From positions 1 to 10,811 of the forward strand of contig NWUY0303891016.1 in NCBI GenBank assembly GCA_004151065.3: DNA of 10,811 bases, read 5' to 3'. The notes under the pieces were generated by a model. The model saw only the letters and a program-made list of their open reading frames with translations, ran no database searches and was not told where the DNA came from. Each line of letters opens with the position of its first letter. Position 1 is the first letter of the stretch. Of this stretch, positions 1-7,331 are shown in pieces. Both the position numbers and the translations under genes were made by a program. Origin of the DNA: Larix sibirica (Eukaryota > Streptophyta > Pinopsida > Pinales > Pinaceae).

Positions 1-327
1 TGGAGGTTCTAGAGTAGGAGGAAATGCTTTATTAAGTTATTCCCATCAGACAAACATGAGGTTTGGATGGAAGAGGGAAATTATTTTGTTGAGTTGAGAA
101 CTGAGTGATATTTCTGAGAACTGTGTGATAGTTCTGGTTGCCTTCGGTAGTCTTCGTCCTTGTGGTCCAACAAACAGGCTCGGGGGTTTAGTATCAGCAA
201 GTTGACTGTTCTGGAAGATTGGTTGGGAGGAACGACAAACTTCAAATTGGATTCGGTCTGTTCCTTTGGTCAGGTTCTACCACTCTTTATTAGCATTTTG
301 TATTTCATTCTCTATCTATTCAAGTAA
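1..327 (+). other. Possible gene end or degraded coding relic
   Basis: This patch is richer in G and C than the AT-rich sequence after it and has overlapping open stretches on the plus strand. Frame 2 is open from the window edge and stops with TGA at 95-97; its 31 residues end FGWKREIILLS. Frame 1 is open from 13 to 105, directly after TTCTAG that could be a 3' splice site, and contains KLFPSDKHEVWMEEGNYF. Frame 1 is open again for 58 codons at 151-324. I recognise no family in any of these. It could be a last exon plus 3' untranslated region, or a broken pseudogene; the left edge of the window hides the rest. Chance openness cannot be excluded. Confidence 0.2.
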
Positions 328-843
328 TTACTGTGTCGATTTTATGGTTAATAATGAACTGTATTTTTTATCCATTTTATATTCTGCTAACAAATTTATT
401 GCTGAGATTTATATATTATGTTTTTACTATATACATTCTACTCATTTTATTTTGGATAGAAGTAATGTTTATAAAATCTGAAAGTATCACATTATGAGCT
501 ATTATCAATATTATTTACATCCATGATTTTTACTATATTATTGTAGATAGAATGTTTTTATACAGTATTATCATTTTGGCTTATAATCATTTTGTATAGT
601 TAAACTAAACTAGGGTTTTGATCTAAATTTTATATAAACATATGGTAAGAAATGGAATATATATATATATATATAAATGCAGCTGTATAAATAAATATAA
701 ACATTTCCTCTATGTTCAAACACATTAACACTAGCAAGTTAATAACCAAACAAACGATACATAGATCCAAGAGTTTCAATCTAAGTTTATGGACAAACAA
801 ATATAGCTAAAAAGTATTCAAAGAATATAACATATATATGTAC
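328..843. other. AT-rich intergenic stretch, no gene seen
   Basis: This half kilobase is very rich in A and T, with stops in all frames. I see no coding region, RNA gene or clear promoter. It holds an (AT)n tract at 657-675 and several AATAAA-like words (for example around 690) that could serve as polyadenylation signals for a gene ending at the left edge, though such words are expected by chance at this composition. Confidence 0.5.
657..675. repeat. (AT)n microsatellite
   Basis: An uninterrupted alternating AT tract of about 19 bases in AT-rich DNA. It is a simple sequence repeat and probably varies in length between individuals. No function is implied. Confidence 0.9.
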
Positions 844-1704
844 ACAGAGCCATGGTTTTATCTCTGTGGTTGAGCTTGGGTTAAACAAAGTCGTATGACT
901 CGTAGCTTCATTTGGTATACGATTTCGTTACCATTGAAAAGGTTCTTAATCGAACCAAGCCGTGAGGTTGTTCGAATAGTAACTAGGTTATAATATAATG
1001 CAACAAGATTTACATTAATCAATGGTATGAAATGACAACATAGAGCCGAGAAGCTCGACATAAATTTATAAGTAAAATATTATGAAAACAGGTAAGTAAA
1101 TCATTTACGTTTTCATCTATGTAGATATCCATTAAATGAGAACAGAGACGTCTGACTCTTAAGCTTACTTGCAATACGATTTACCATCGTCGCAAGGGTC
1201 TGGAATGAGAGACACAAAGCTTGACCTTACAGGAAAATAAACGAGGATAACAAGTGTTTGCAGAACCGTAAGGTTCATTTGATTAGCAAACCTTATCCAC
1301 AATCATTAACAAGTGTAGTGAGGCCACACATTGAACATGGTCAAATTTTTTAACTAATAACATCATATAAACAATAGAGCCGAATGGCTTCAAACACGAT
1401 ATCATTATCAGGGTTTAAATACTGAATGATAACCGCATCTCTTAATTCAAACGGTGGAATCAAATCGTATTTACAAACTTAGAAATAATTTCGAAGTTCA
1501 AATACATCTTTTGAGCCGAATGGCCCTGGCATAATCAACATAGGGTTAAATGTCGAGAGACACTAAGTTTTCGCAAACACATTGCATTATAAGATTTATA
1601 AGCACAAATAAAAAATCATAATATAGAGCTATACGGCTCTGGAAGCCTTCATACAATGTTTATACAGATTTTAAAGGTTCATAAACTAAAATCCTACAGG
1701 ATTT
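844..1704. repeat. Cluster of small inverted repeats
   Basis: At least eight short hairpin-forming inverted repeats occur in 860 bases: ACAGAG/CTCTGT (844-849, 862-867), AGTC/GACT (889-900), TGGTA/TACCA (913-933), GGTTC/GAACC (941-956), GAGC/GCTC (1043-1056), GAACC/GGTTC (1263-1276), AGAGC/GCTCT (1625-1640) and AAATCCT/AGGATTT with a 2-base loop (1689-1704). Imperfect ones of the form GAGCCGAATGG lie at 1377-1390 and 1513-1524. Single examples are expected by chance; what stands out is the density and the recurring GAGCC-N4-GGCT pattern. Confidence 0.6.
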
Positions 1705-2256
1705 CTTCAACATCTTTAGAACAAGCAGAAAAGCATCTTTAAATTAACAAGTTAATAAATAAATAACATATTCGAATGGTTCAATGACAAACAAGCAACT
1801 CATTAATGAAGTCACCGTGGTTGTATCAACCCACGAGAATGCTTAAGTCATTAAACAAGTACATACTCGGGTGAGAGTCCAGTTACGTGTACCGGCTTAA
1901 ACGCCCAAACTTTTGCCACGACCACAAGACCACCTGTAACACATGGTTAACGGGTAGTTAGGGTTCAACAGTTGCTTAAGTAATAAATAACAATTAAAAC
2001 GTATTCAATGGTAGAATACTTACTAGGTATGATGGGTGACATGGTCCCCTAGGTTTTCAGCACCGCACGCCTCCCTACAAACAAACAACACGACAAGCAA
2101 GGTTATAATAGAATAAATATCTAATTGTAAAACAAATATGAAAAACACTGGCATCATAACTTGAATAACAAATGCAGTAAGGGTTAAACATTTCGTTACT
2201 TACCCTAGAAGTTAACAGTGATGCCAAGAGCTCCATTGCTCAGCATGGTGGCTAGC

Positions 2257-2271
2257 AATCCTTCCAGGATT
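2257..2271. repeat. Perfect hairpin AATCCT/AGGATT
   Basis: Six-base perfect arms with a 3-base loop. It belongs to the same style of hairpins as the cluster to its left and lies inside the candidate second exon. Confidence 0.6.
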
Positions 2272-2347
2272 AAGTTTAAACCACAAACTTTTCTAAGAGC
2301 ACCAAGACCTTCACGACTAAGTCGCGGAGCCAATCTGAGAGCATGAG

Positions 2348-2375
2348 AGACCTTACGGTCTGAAGGGAAACCTTC
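2348..2375. repeat. Two adjacent hairpins
   Basis: AGACC/GGTCT (2348-2361, loop TTAC) is followed immediately by GAAGG/CCTTC (2362-2375 with overlap at the junction, loop GAAA). Back-to-back short hairpins of this kind recur throughout the LTR-like region. Confidence 0.5.
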
Positions 2376-2522
2376 GTGAGCTTCTCTGAGAACACATGAC
2401 TGTAATGTGTAACCAGGGCGACAACAAAACGAGCAAGATCTTCACAATTCCATTCTGAATCGCAGCAACATAACGCTTCCTTGAAGAACAACAATGCACA
2501 ATACCTTACCTTGTATCCGGTT

Positions 2523-2530
2523 AAACCCTA
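2523..2530. promoter_or_regulatory. Telo-box-like AAACCCTA
   Basis: The plus strand has GGTTAAACCCTAGACGG here. AAACCCTA is the interstitial telomere motif (telo-box) found near transcription starts of many plant translation-related genes. It lies just upstream of a strong minus-strand donor at 2509. As an 8-base word in AT-rich DNA it can occur by chance, and no gene start is otherwise visible. Confidence 0.15.
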
Positions 2531-2920
2531 GACGGAGAGCGGTTGCGATCCCCAGGATCAAGATCAACGATCCAAACCTTGCCACGCAGTTGGGGGTTAA
2601 ACCAGTACAGGATACGAGATCAAGCCATCACATGGCTTCAACATCATTCCTCCGAGTTGACAACTTCCTGTGGTCCTGCGTTAACCAAGGTAGGCCACGG
2701 TTTTAATACAAACTCACATCAATTTAATTACAGAGATTTTTATTTAATGCCAGATCTCATACAGAATGTATTACAGCTAGGAACTCGAAGTTTAGAAGCA
2801 TATAATACGGATCATGTATATCATAATATAAGTCTCTACCTTGGAAAAACAAATGTATATCATTTGAATTTATATTGGGTTGGTACAACATTTAATCAAA
2901 CATTGCATTCAAAACATACA

Positions 2921-3027
2921 ATTCCATAACTTGTATATAGTCATTTCAATGCTAATAGTATGGCATATAACGTGGATTCCATAACTTGTATATAGTCGTT
3001 TCAATGCTATGAGTATGGCATATACGT
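2921..3027. repeat. Tandem duplication, 55-base unit, two copies
   Basis: Unit 1 (2921-2975) and unit 2 (2976-3027) both start ATTCCATAACTTGTATATAG, continue TC(A/G)TTTCAATGCTA and share AGTATGGCATATA. They differ by a few substitutions and small indels, so the duplication is fairly recent compared with the degenerate repeats further right. Confidence 0.85.
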
Positions 3028-3041
3028 TTAAGTCTAAGTTC

Positions 3042-3086
3042 GAGCTTGGGTTAGCATGGCTCATAAGAGCATGCTTAACCTAGCTC
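3042..3086. repeat. Long imperfect hairpin, about 20-base arms
   Basis: The arms at 3042-3062 and 3067-3086 pair over about 20 bases around the loop ATAA, with three mismatches and one bulge. The outer bases are GAGC/GCTC and the inner bases GCTC/GAGC. The 12-mer GAGCTTGGGTTA at its left end also occurs at about 872 in the left part of the LTR-like region. Confidence 0.7.
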
Positions 3087-3088
3087 GT

Positions 3089-3111
3089 ACGGTTACGAAT
3101 CTCTTAACCGT
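3089..3111. repeat. Hairpin ACGGTTA/TAACCGT
   Basis: Seven-base perfect arms at 3089-3095 and 3105-3111 enclose a 9-base loop. It directly follows the long hairpin and may stack with it if transcribed. Confidence 0.6.
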
Positions 3112-3208
3112 GTTAGTAAGCTTGAAAGAGCATAGGTAAGCGATGGATATAGTTTATGCATGGTTGATTTACATGATAATAGGTAGATATAGTTAATATA
3201 CAATACAT

Positions 3209-3243
3209 TATGTTAATATATATAGTTTATATATATTAACATA
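3209..3243. repeat. Near-perfect palindrome, 16-base arms
   Basis: The arms 3209-3224 and 3228-3243 are exact reverse complements, with outer sequence TATGTTAATATA and a 3-base centre GTT. Alternating TA explains part of the symmetry, but the outer TATGTTAA/TTAACATA is not simple repeat. It could extrude as a cruciform or be a short inverted duplication. Confidence 0.85.
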
Positions 3244-3313
3244 TTCCATATCTTATTTTTAACCAATACTTTGGTAAAATGGAATTATTATGGAACCTTG
3301 ACAAAAGCTTGTA

Positions 3314-3393
3314 AGCTTATAACTTGAGCATAGGATACTATGTAGTTATATTTAGCTTATAACTTGAGCATATAATATTATGTAGTTATATTT
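3314..3393. repeat. Tandem duplication, 40-base unit, two copies
   Basis: Units at 3314-3353 and 3354-3393 share AGCTTATAACTTGAGCATA followed by ATTATGTAGTTATATTT-like sequence, with only three or four differences. Like the 55-base pair at 2921, it lies in the AT-rich right part of the LTR-like region. Confidence 0.85.
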
Positions 3394-3905
3394 TGGATTG
3401 TATAAATATCATAACATAGATATATAGTCATACTATGATAGATAGTATGTTAAGAACGATATGATCACACTTATAAACAGAGTATGGCATTGTCGTTTAG
3501 AGTCTATAAGTCTTACCACTTTGAATTGTACTTACAAAGCTCGATGAGCATAATTCATGGCATCGTCATTAATATGATCACAAAGAAGTATAGTGGCAAT
3601 AGTTACATAAGTATCAAACATAATTCTGAACATATGATGACGATAGCAAAGTCAAGTGTTAACACTAATCATTATGTATTCGTCAAGCTAAGGCTGGCTC
3701 ATTTCCGCAAGTAGAACTGTAATATTATTAACGTGTGTTTAGGATAAAAATACATTTACCTTATCAATTGATGATGCAAAGTGACAACTGCATCCTCTTA
3801 GTATTTCGTACCTGCGACACAAGAAATTATGTCGTCACATGCATATATAATTTTTTTTTAAAATGAGTAAAATTGGGGTTGTGATAGAGCGTGTTGGAGC
3901 TGGAG
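3394..3905. other. AT-rich right part of the LTR-like region, no gene seen
   Basis: A 76-codon plus-strand frame at 3484-3714 has no recognisable motif and is probably chance. A short hairpin CGACACAAG...TTATGTCG lies near 3815-3834. A T-run (about 3851-3859) precedes the LTR-like terminus at 3886. On the minus strand the run reads as an A tract shortly after that terminus, not as a poly(A) tail. Confidence 0.4.
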
Positions 3906-4112
3906 TCAAAACCAACGCTCAAAACCAAGTTTGTTGTGATGGATGAATGGACTCTGCCATTTAATGCAATCCCTATAATCAACATTACACATTTGGGGAA
4001 TTAAACCGTTGACAAGCTGTGAGCCAAAACAATGAAGAGAACAACTGGATCTATCTAGAATCAAGGCTCTATTAGGAATGTAACACGCTACATTGATAAA
4101 CACCATCTTTGA
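3906..4112 (-). CDS. Candidate terminal exon of an unidentified minus-strand gene
   Basis: On the minus strand the T/C-rich tract CTTATCCCTTATTTACTTTG followed by CATAG forms a convincing plant 3' splice site. It is followed by a frame open from 4112 to a TGA at 3906-3908. The first ATG is at 4106, giving 66 residues that start MVFINVACYIPNRALILD and end HHNKLGFERWF. It has three to five cysteines, an aromatic-rich end, no obvious membrane segment and no domain I recognise. If real it would be the last exon of a gene entering from the right through the T/G-rich minus strand. The LTR-like terminus lies 20 bases past the stop. A 66-codon frame can occur by chance, so coding status is doubtful. 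Confidence 0.2.
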   Translation of the reverse strand, partial: SKMVFINVACYIPNRALILDRSSCSLHCFGSQLVNGLIPQMCNVDYRDCIKWQSPFIHHNKLGFERWF

Positions 4113-5785
4113 CTATGCAAAGTAAATAAGGGATAAGATTTGTAAAATAGTCGAAGTACTTGCACCTGCTACTTCAATTGCGAAATGCTCTAGATATTGC
4201 AATGTTCTAGATGCAATAACATAAAAAGATGCAATTAAAATAACAAAGGCCAAGCAAGATTTACAAGACCATAAGAAAAAGAACAAATCATGTGCATTTT
4301 TGCATTAATATTTTGATTGGACATATAGAAACCTATTTTTCAACAGTTGTTCTTGATCAAAAACTGCATCACTAAGCACGACTTTCAAGAGCTAGCAAGG
4401 AAGGAAACAATTTTTATTACAGTCTCAGCAAAGCAGAAGGAATAGGAAAATGTTTTAGTATTATTAGCGGGGAATGCTTTAAAAAAATGCAAAGGAGAAA
4501 GCATGAACACAATAATTTTGCACCGCTATGTTCATGCCCAAGTAGTAGCATAAACCACGCAAAGGAAACATAGATTAATCTAGGCAAACAAAGGTTGTAA
4601 TCTAAAGTGAACAACAAGGCAATAGCAACATTGCACAACAAGCATTGTAGCAGCAATCTAAAAAGTTCAAAACTTTATCCATTTCTTTTGTTATAACCAA
4701 GAGACTTGATTATTGCAATAAGAAGCCTAACAATGTAAACACATGCATAAAACAACAGACAAAATAAAAAATTGTAGTAAACTAAGAGTCTTCAAAAATT
4801 TCAAACAGGAAAACTATTCCACCATCAATACAAGAATGTGTAAAAACAAAAAAACTGAAACTACAAGAGAATTCAAATAGAAAAAAAAGTTCAGTACAAA
4901 ACCCATTGTTGCACATAAACTTGCAAATTTGTCAAGCCCAGATGCTTTAAAAAGATTAGCAACAATAGTTGAAAAATGCACTAAAAACAACAACCAAGTT
5001 TTTCAAAACCCACTGAAAGCAATAACCAATTTTGGTTGAAAGCTGAGCTTGGCAAATTCTCATCCTACCCAATGAAAACCAATGCAAAAGTAGTAACTAT
5101 TCTCAAACAGAAGTTGCAAAAAATGAAAAATGGCTCTCTTTTTAAGAGAGGGCAAAGAGCAAAGGGGGAAACCACATATCAAAGACTATTACAACTTTGC
5201 AAAAAAAAGAACAGATTTCGCAAGGAAGATTGGAAAAGTCTCTAAAAGTCTACAAGCTACTATAGGAAACATAAAGAACAACCCACCAATGACAACTGTC
5301 AACATGGCATTCTCCTAACTATTTCCTTTGCAATACACTGATTACAACAAATACCATAAAACTATCTAATATTTACAAAGTCACCAAAAACAAATAACTT
5401 GTGCAAAATCCACTACATGTAACAATAATGCCATCAAAACACAATAGCAATTCAAAGGCATAAAGTTGTTTAGCCTAGCACACTAATTATTTAATCGAAG
5501 TTTGAGTATAGCAACACGCCACATCATAACTCGAGAACAACAAACTATTCAGGCTAGCATCCTTATTTAAAGTCCAAAAATTAGACTCTTTCCTGGACTC
5601 TTGGCGGCCATGCATTTTCCGCAGCCTAACTACACTAACTTCAACAACGCAACTACCTCCAAATGTAATGCCAATATGATTTTTTTTTCTCAAACCATAG
5701 AATAATTAATTGCATTTGTTTCAATCACAAAGCCCAACCCAATCCTAGAAACATTGATTTTAGCACTCAATCTTGCAATCAAACA
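4113..5785. other. A/C-rich noncoding stretch, intron-like on the minus strand
   Basis: The plus strand is rich in A, moderate in C and poor in G; 5341-5400 has about 32 A, 12 C, 1 G and 15 T. Read on the minus strand this is U-rich with little A, like a plant intron. Short frames here (for example 5036-5245 plus, 4417-4656 minus) have lysine-rich or leucine/cysteine-rich translations expected from composition. No exon, RNA gene or transposon protein is recognisable. A T-run lies near 5680-5689. Confidence 0.5.
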
Positions 5786-6004
5786 TTATTTTAAATGGGT
5801 TATTCATAAAAATAAGATTTACTTAAGAACTAGAAAACAATTGAAAGTTGCATTCCAAAAGCATCAAAAACCTCCTATGCTCAATGCATTTTATAAGAAC
5901 ATAAAAACTTCAAACACATTGAATTTCCCATGATCAATGTAGCAATGCATTTAGACAACAACAAAGGAGGGAACAAGTATCAAGCAAAGCCCAACATCTT
6001 TACA
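5786..6004 (-). repeat. Degenerate repeat family, copy 1
   Basis: This copy begins (plus strand) ATTTTAAATGGGTTATTCAT and contains AATTTCCCATGATCAATG at 5922 followed by a GCAATGCAT core and CAACAACAAAG. The same order recurs 220-224 bases later in copy 2. The minus-strand assignment only reflects the T/G-rich strand. Function unknown; it may be a duplicated piece of an old transposon. Confidence 0.6.
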
Positions 6005-6360
6005 TTTTTTAAAAATAGTCTTTTCATAAAAGCAAGCCCTATTTGAACATTGCGGGAAAACAGTGAGAACTTGCATGGACAAACATCCAAAACTCCTTAC
6101 AATTACTACATTTCAACAGAACAAGAGAAAACTGCAAAAGGAGAAAATTTCCCATAGTCAATGCCATAATGCATCTAAGAAGCAACAAAAAAACTATGAA
6201 CCAAAGTTAGGAAAGTTCAACTATGAAGATAAAGAAATCCATACTCAAATCCTATTAAGCTTTGAACTAGCTTGCATGATATATCTACCAGCAACAACTG
6301 ACTAAAGATGATCCACATTTCCAACATCTAGAAAACAACACCACAAACAAATTCTAAAAC
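6005..6360 (-). repeat. Degenerate repeat family, copy 2
   Basis: It starts with TTTTTAAAAATAGTC and TTTTCATAAAAGCAAGCCC (6005-6040), then AATTTCCCATAGTCAATG (6146), the ATAATGCAT core with AAGCAACAAAAAAACT (to 6195), GATAAAGAAATCCAT (6228-6242) and CCACATTTCCAACATCTAG (6313). It pairs with copy 1 at about +220 and with copy 3 at about +2445 over more than 160 collinear bases. An 80-codon plus-strand frame at 6063-6305 overlaps it and looks compositional. Confidence 0.6.
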
Positions 6361-6508
6361 CAACAACATAATTGCAATACAGCAACCAAAGCTGTGGACA
6401 TTGTTTGTGAAATTGTGTGACAACAGGCTTTCCAAGCCTGTCTACTAATTAACCTTCAATTGTTCCAGGCTTTTTATAAATGAAAACACCATCTCAAAAC
6501 ACACATAT
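6361..6508. repeat. A/C-rich spacer with a perfect 7-bp hairpin
   Basis: At 6424-6440 CAGGCTT and AAGCCTG are separated by TCC, a perfect hairpin. It is followed by TCTACTAATT rather than a T run, so it is not a bacterial-type terminator. The spacer otherwise holds nothing recognisable. Confidence 0.5.
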
Positions 6509-6925
6509 GCACATGTTCTAGTAGCTAAGATACTATCTTCAACTGAACAAATACACCATAGTTCAATGGAAGAACACAACACATAACTCTCAATACATTT
6601 TCATGGTAGATAGTGTTTCATGGTAGTTATTTTGTTTATGATACCAAATCTAAGAAGAAGGTTCAAATCCTAGTTGGTATTCCATTTAGTTTAAGATTAC
6701 TAGTGGAACAAAACTGATGGCAATGCTAGGTTTTGTGTATAGTTTTTGATTTACAAGCAACAAAACAATGAGCACAACGTCTGCACATGTTGCACCAACC
6801 AGGACACCATCTTCAACCCAACATATACACCCCAGGGTAATTGCAAAATATAGTGCAAATCTCTCAACACATTTCCGTTGTAGTAGTTTGCTTATGATAG
6901 TAAGAGGAACAAGAAGATTGGCTAT
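6509..6925. repeat. Divergent direct repeat, about 274-base spacing
   Basis: Copy A (6509-6665) and copy B (6783-6925) share, in order, GCACATGTT, ACTATCTTCAAC or ACCATCTTCAAC, ATACACC, CTCTCAA(T/C)ACATTT, GGTAGTTATTTTGTTTATGAT or TAGTAGTTTGCTTATGAT, and AAGAAGA. Similarity is clear but imperfect and offset by about 274 bases. Copy A ends with GGTTCAAATCC, which resembles a tRNA B box. Confidence 0.5.
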
Positions 6926-6929
6926 CCCA

Positions 6930-6942
6930 TTTTTTTTTTTTT
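6930..6942. repeat. Poly(T) tract, 13 bases
   Basis: A run of 13 T followed by CTTTTACTTTTATCCTCAG. On the plus strand this pyrimidine tract ending in CAG looks like a 3' splice site; on the minus strand it is an A tract. Neither reading has further support. Confidence 0.6.
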
Positions 6943-7097
6943 CTTTTACTTTTATCCTCAGGCTCAATTGAAAGATTCAACAGTTTGGGTATTGCCCAAT
7001 CTTTTCAAATATCAAGAAAGATAATGTAAAAGAAAAGACCTAAACATCCTTGCAACAACTTGGCAATGAGGGGCCAGGCATTGCCTAGTAAGTTTAA

Positions 7098-7331
7098 GAG
7101 CAGGAGGCCCAAAGCCGTTGGGGACGAAAAGATTGCAAAGAACAACTAGCAAGTATTGTTGCATCCCGAAATCACAATCATTTGTTGCTGCAATTTCCTC
7201 CTATGTCTGTAAAAGACTTCAAAATGTTTGGCGTTGGGGTTGATTTGCAACAATCATTTACCACGGCCAACATGAATCCATCTTATGATTCAATTATCCA
7301 ATGGCAGTCAACGCTTCTAGGGAAAAAGTAA
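7098..7331 (+). pseudogene. Open stretch of 77 codons without a start, unknown protein relic
   Basis: After TAA at 7095-7097 the plus frame stays open from 7098 to the stop at 7329-7331. It reads EQEAQSRWGRKDCKEQL at the start and MSVKDFKMFGVGVDLQ in the middle (ATG at 7202-7204), ending WQSTLLGKK. Base composition here is more balanced than in the A/C-rich flanks and the amino acid mix looks protein-like. I recognise no family. With no start before the middle and no clear splice sites, a decayed exon or gene fragment is more likely than a working gene; chance is also possible. Confidence 0.2.

Larger units (their letters stand above)
1867..2675 (-). other. Candidate chain of spliced exons, probably noncoding
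   Basis: On the minus strand, alternating 3' and 5' splice-like sites define possible exons at 2675-2510, 2399-2204, 2074-2024 and 1933-1867. The donors are CAAG|GTAAGG (2509), TAGG|GTAAGT (2203), CCTA|GTAAGT (2023) and CCGA|GTATGT (1866). The acceptors are AACGCAG (before 2675), ACATTACAG (before 2399), GTTTGTAG (before 2074) and GTGTTACAG (before 1933). The implied introns of 110, 129 and 90 bases are AT-rich and of typical plant size. No reading frame stays open across the junctions. The second exon carries a 72-codon open frame (ends at 2276) and a 13-codon frame starting from GCCACCATG. It could be a long noncoding RNA, a spliced LTR leader, or chance. The telomeric-type box AAACCCTA (2523-2530, plus strand) lies in the first exon. 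Confidence 0.25.
844..3886 (-). mobile_element. Hairpin-rich LTR-like region, possible solo or truncated Ty3/gypsy LTR
   Basis: Seen: read on the minus strand from 3886, the sequence begins TATCACAACCCCAATTTT. This resembles the TGTNACNNCCCC start common in long LTRs of plant Ty3/gypsy elements (chromovirus Tekay/Del type), with G changed to A at the second base. From there to about 844 the region is filled with small inverted repeats with short loops, often of the form GAGCCGAATGGCTT, another feature I associate with such LTRs. Not seen: a matching left terminus, a target-site duplication (the right flank is GAGCG), a tRNA-Met primer-binding site, a polypurine tract, or any gag, protease, reverse transcriptase or integrase reading frame. 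A solo or truncated LTR of about 3 kb would fit. The family assignment rests on memory of consensus features, not on a search, and the left border is arbitrary. Another repeat class or a noncoding gene is possible. Confidence 0.35.

Noticed and set aside
2543-2929. Plus-strand open frame of 128 codons
   Set aside because: It crosses the candidate minus-strand exon into AT-rich repeat sequence and ends at the first 55-base tandem unit. The translation has no motif and overlaps another open plus frame.
3851-3859. Poly(A) tail of a LINE or processed transcript on the minus strand
   Set aside because: The upstream minus strand is T/G-rich rather than the A-rich coding strand of a LINE, and no endonuclease or reverse transcriptase relic is visible.
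485-3886. TATCACA at 485 as the left terminus matching TATCACA at 3886 on the minus strand
   Set aside because: Only seven bases match and the flanks GAAAG and GAGCG are not a clear duplication. The hairpin-rich character also stops near 844, well inside that border.
5036-5318. Plus-strand lysine-rich frames
   Set aside because: Lysine, asparagine and glutamine richness follows from the A-rich strand; two overlapping frames look equally good, which argues for chance.
6424-6440. Rho-independent terminator at the CAGGCTT/AAGCCTG hairpin
   Set aside because: No T run follows and nothing else in the window is prokaryotic.
6660-6670. Functional tRNA gene around the GGTTCAAATCC word
   Set aside because: The T-arm stem pairs in only three of five positions and there is no acceptor stem or anticodon arm at the right distances.
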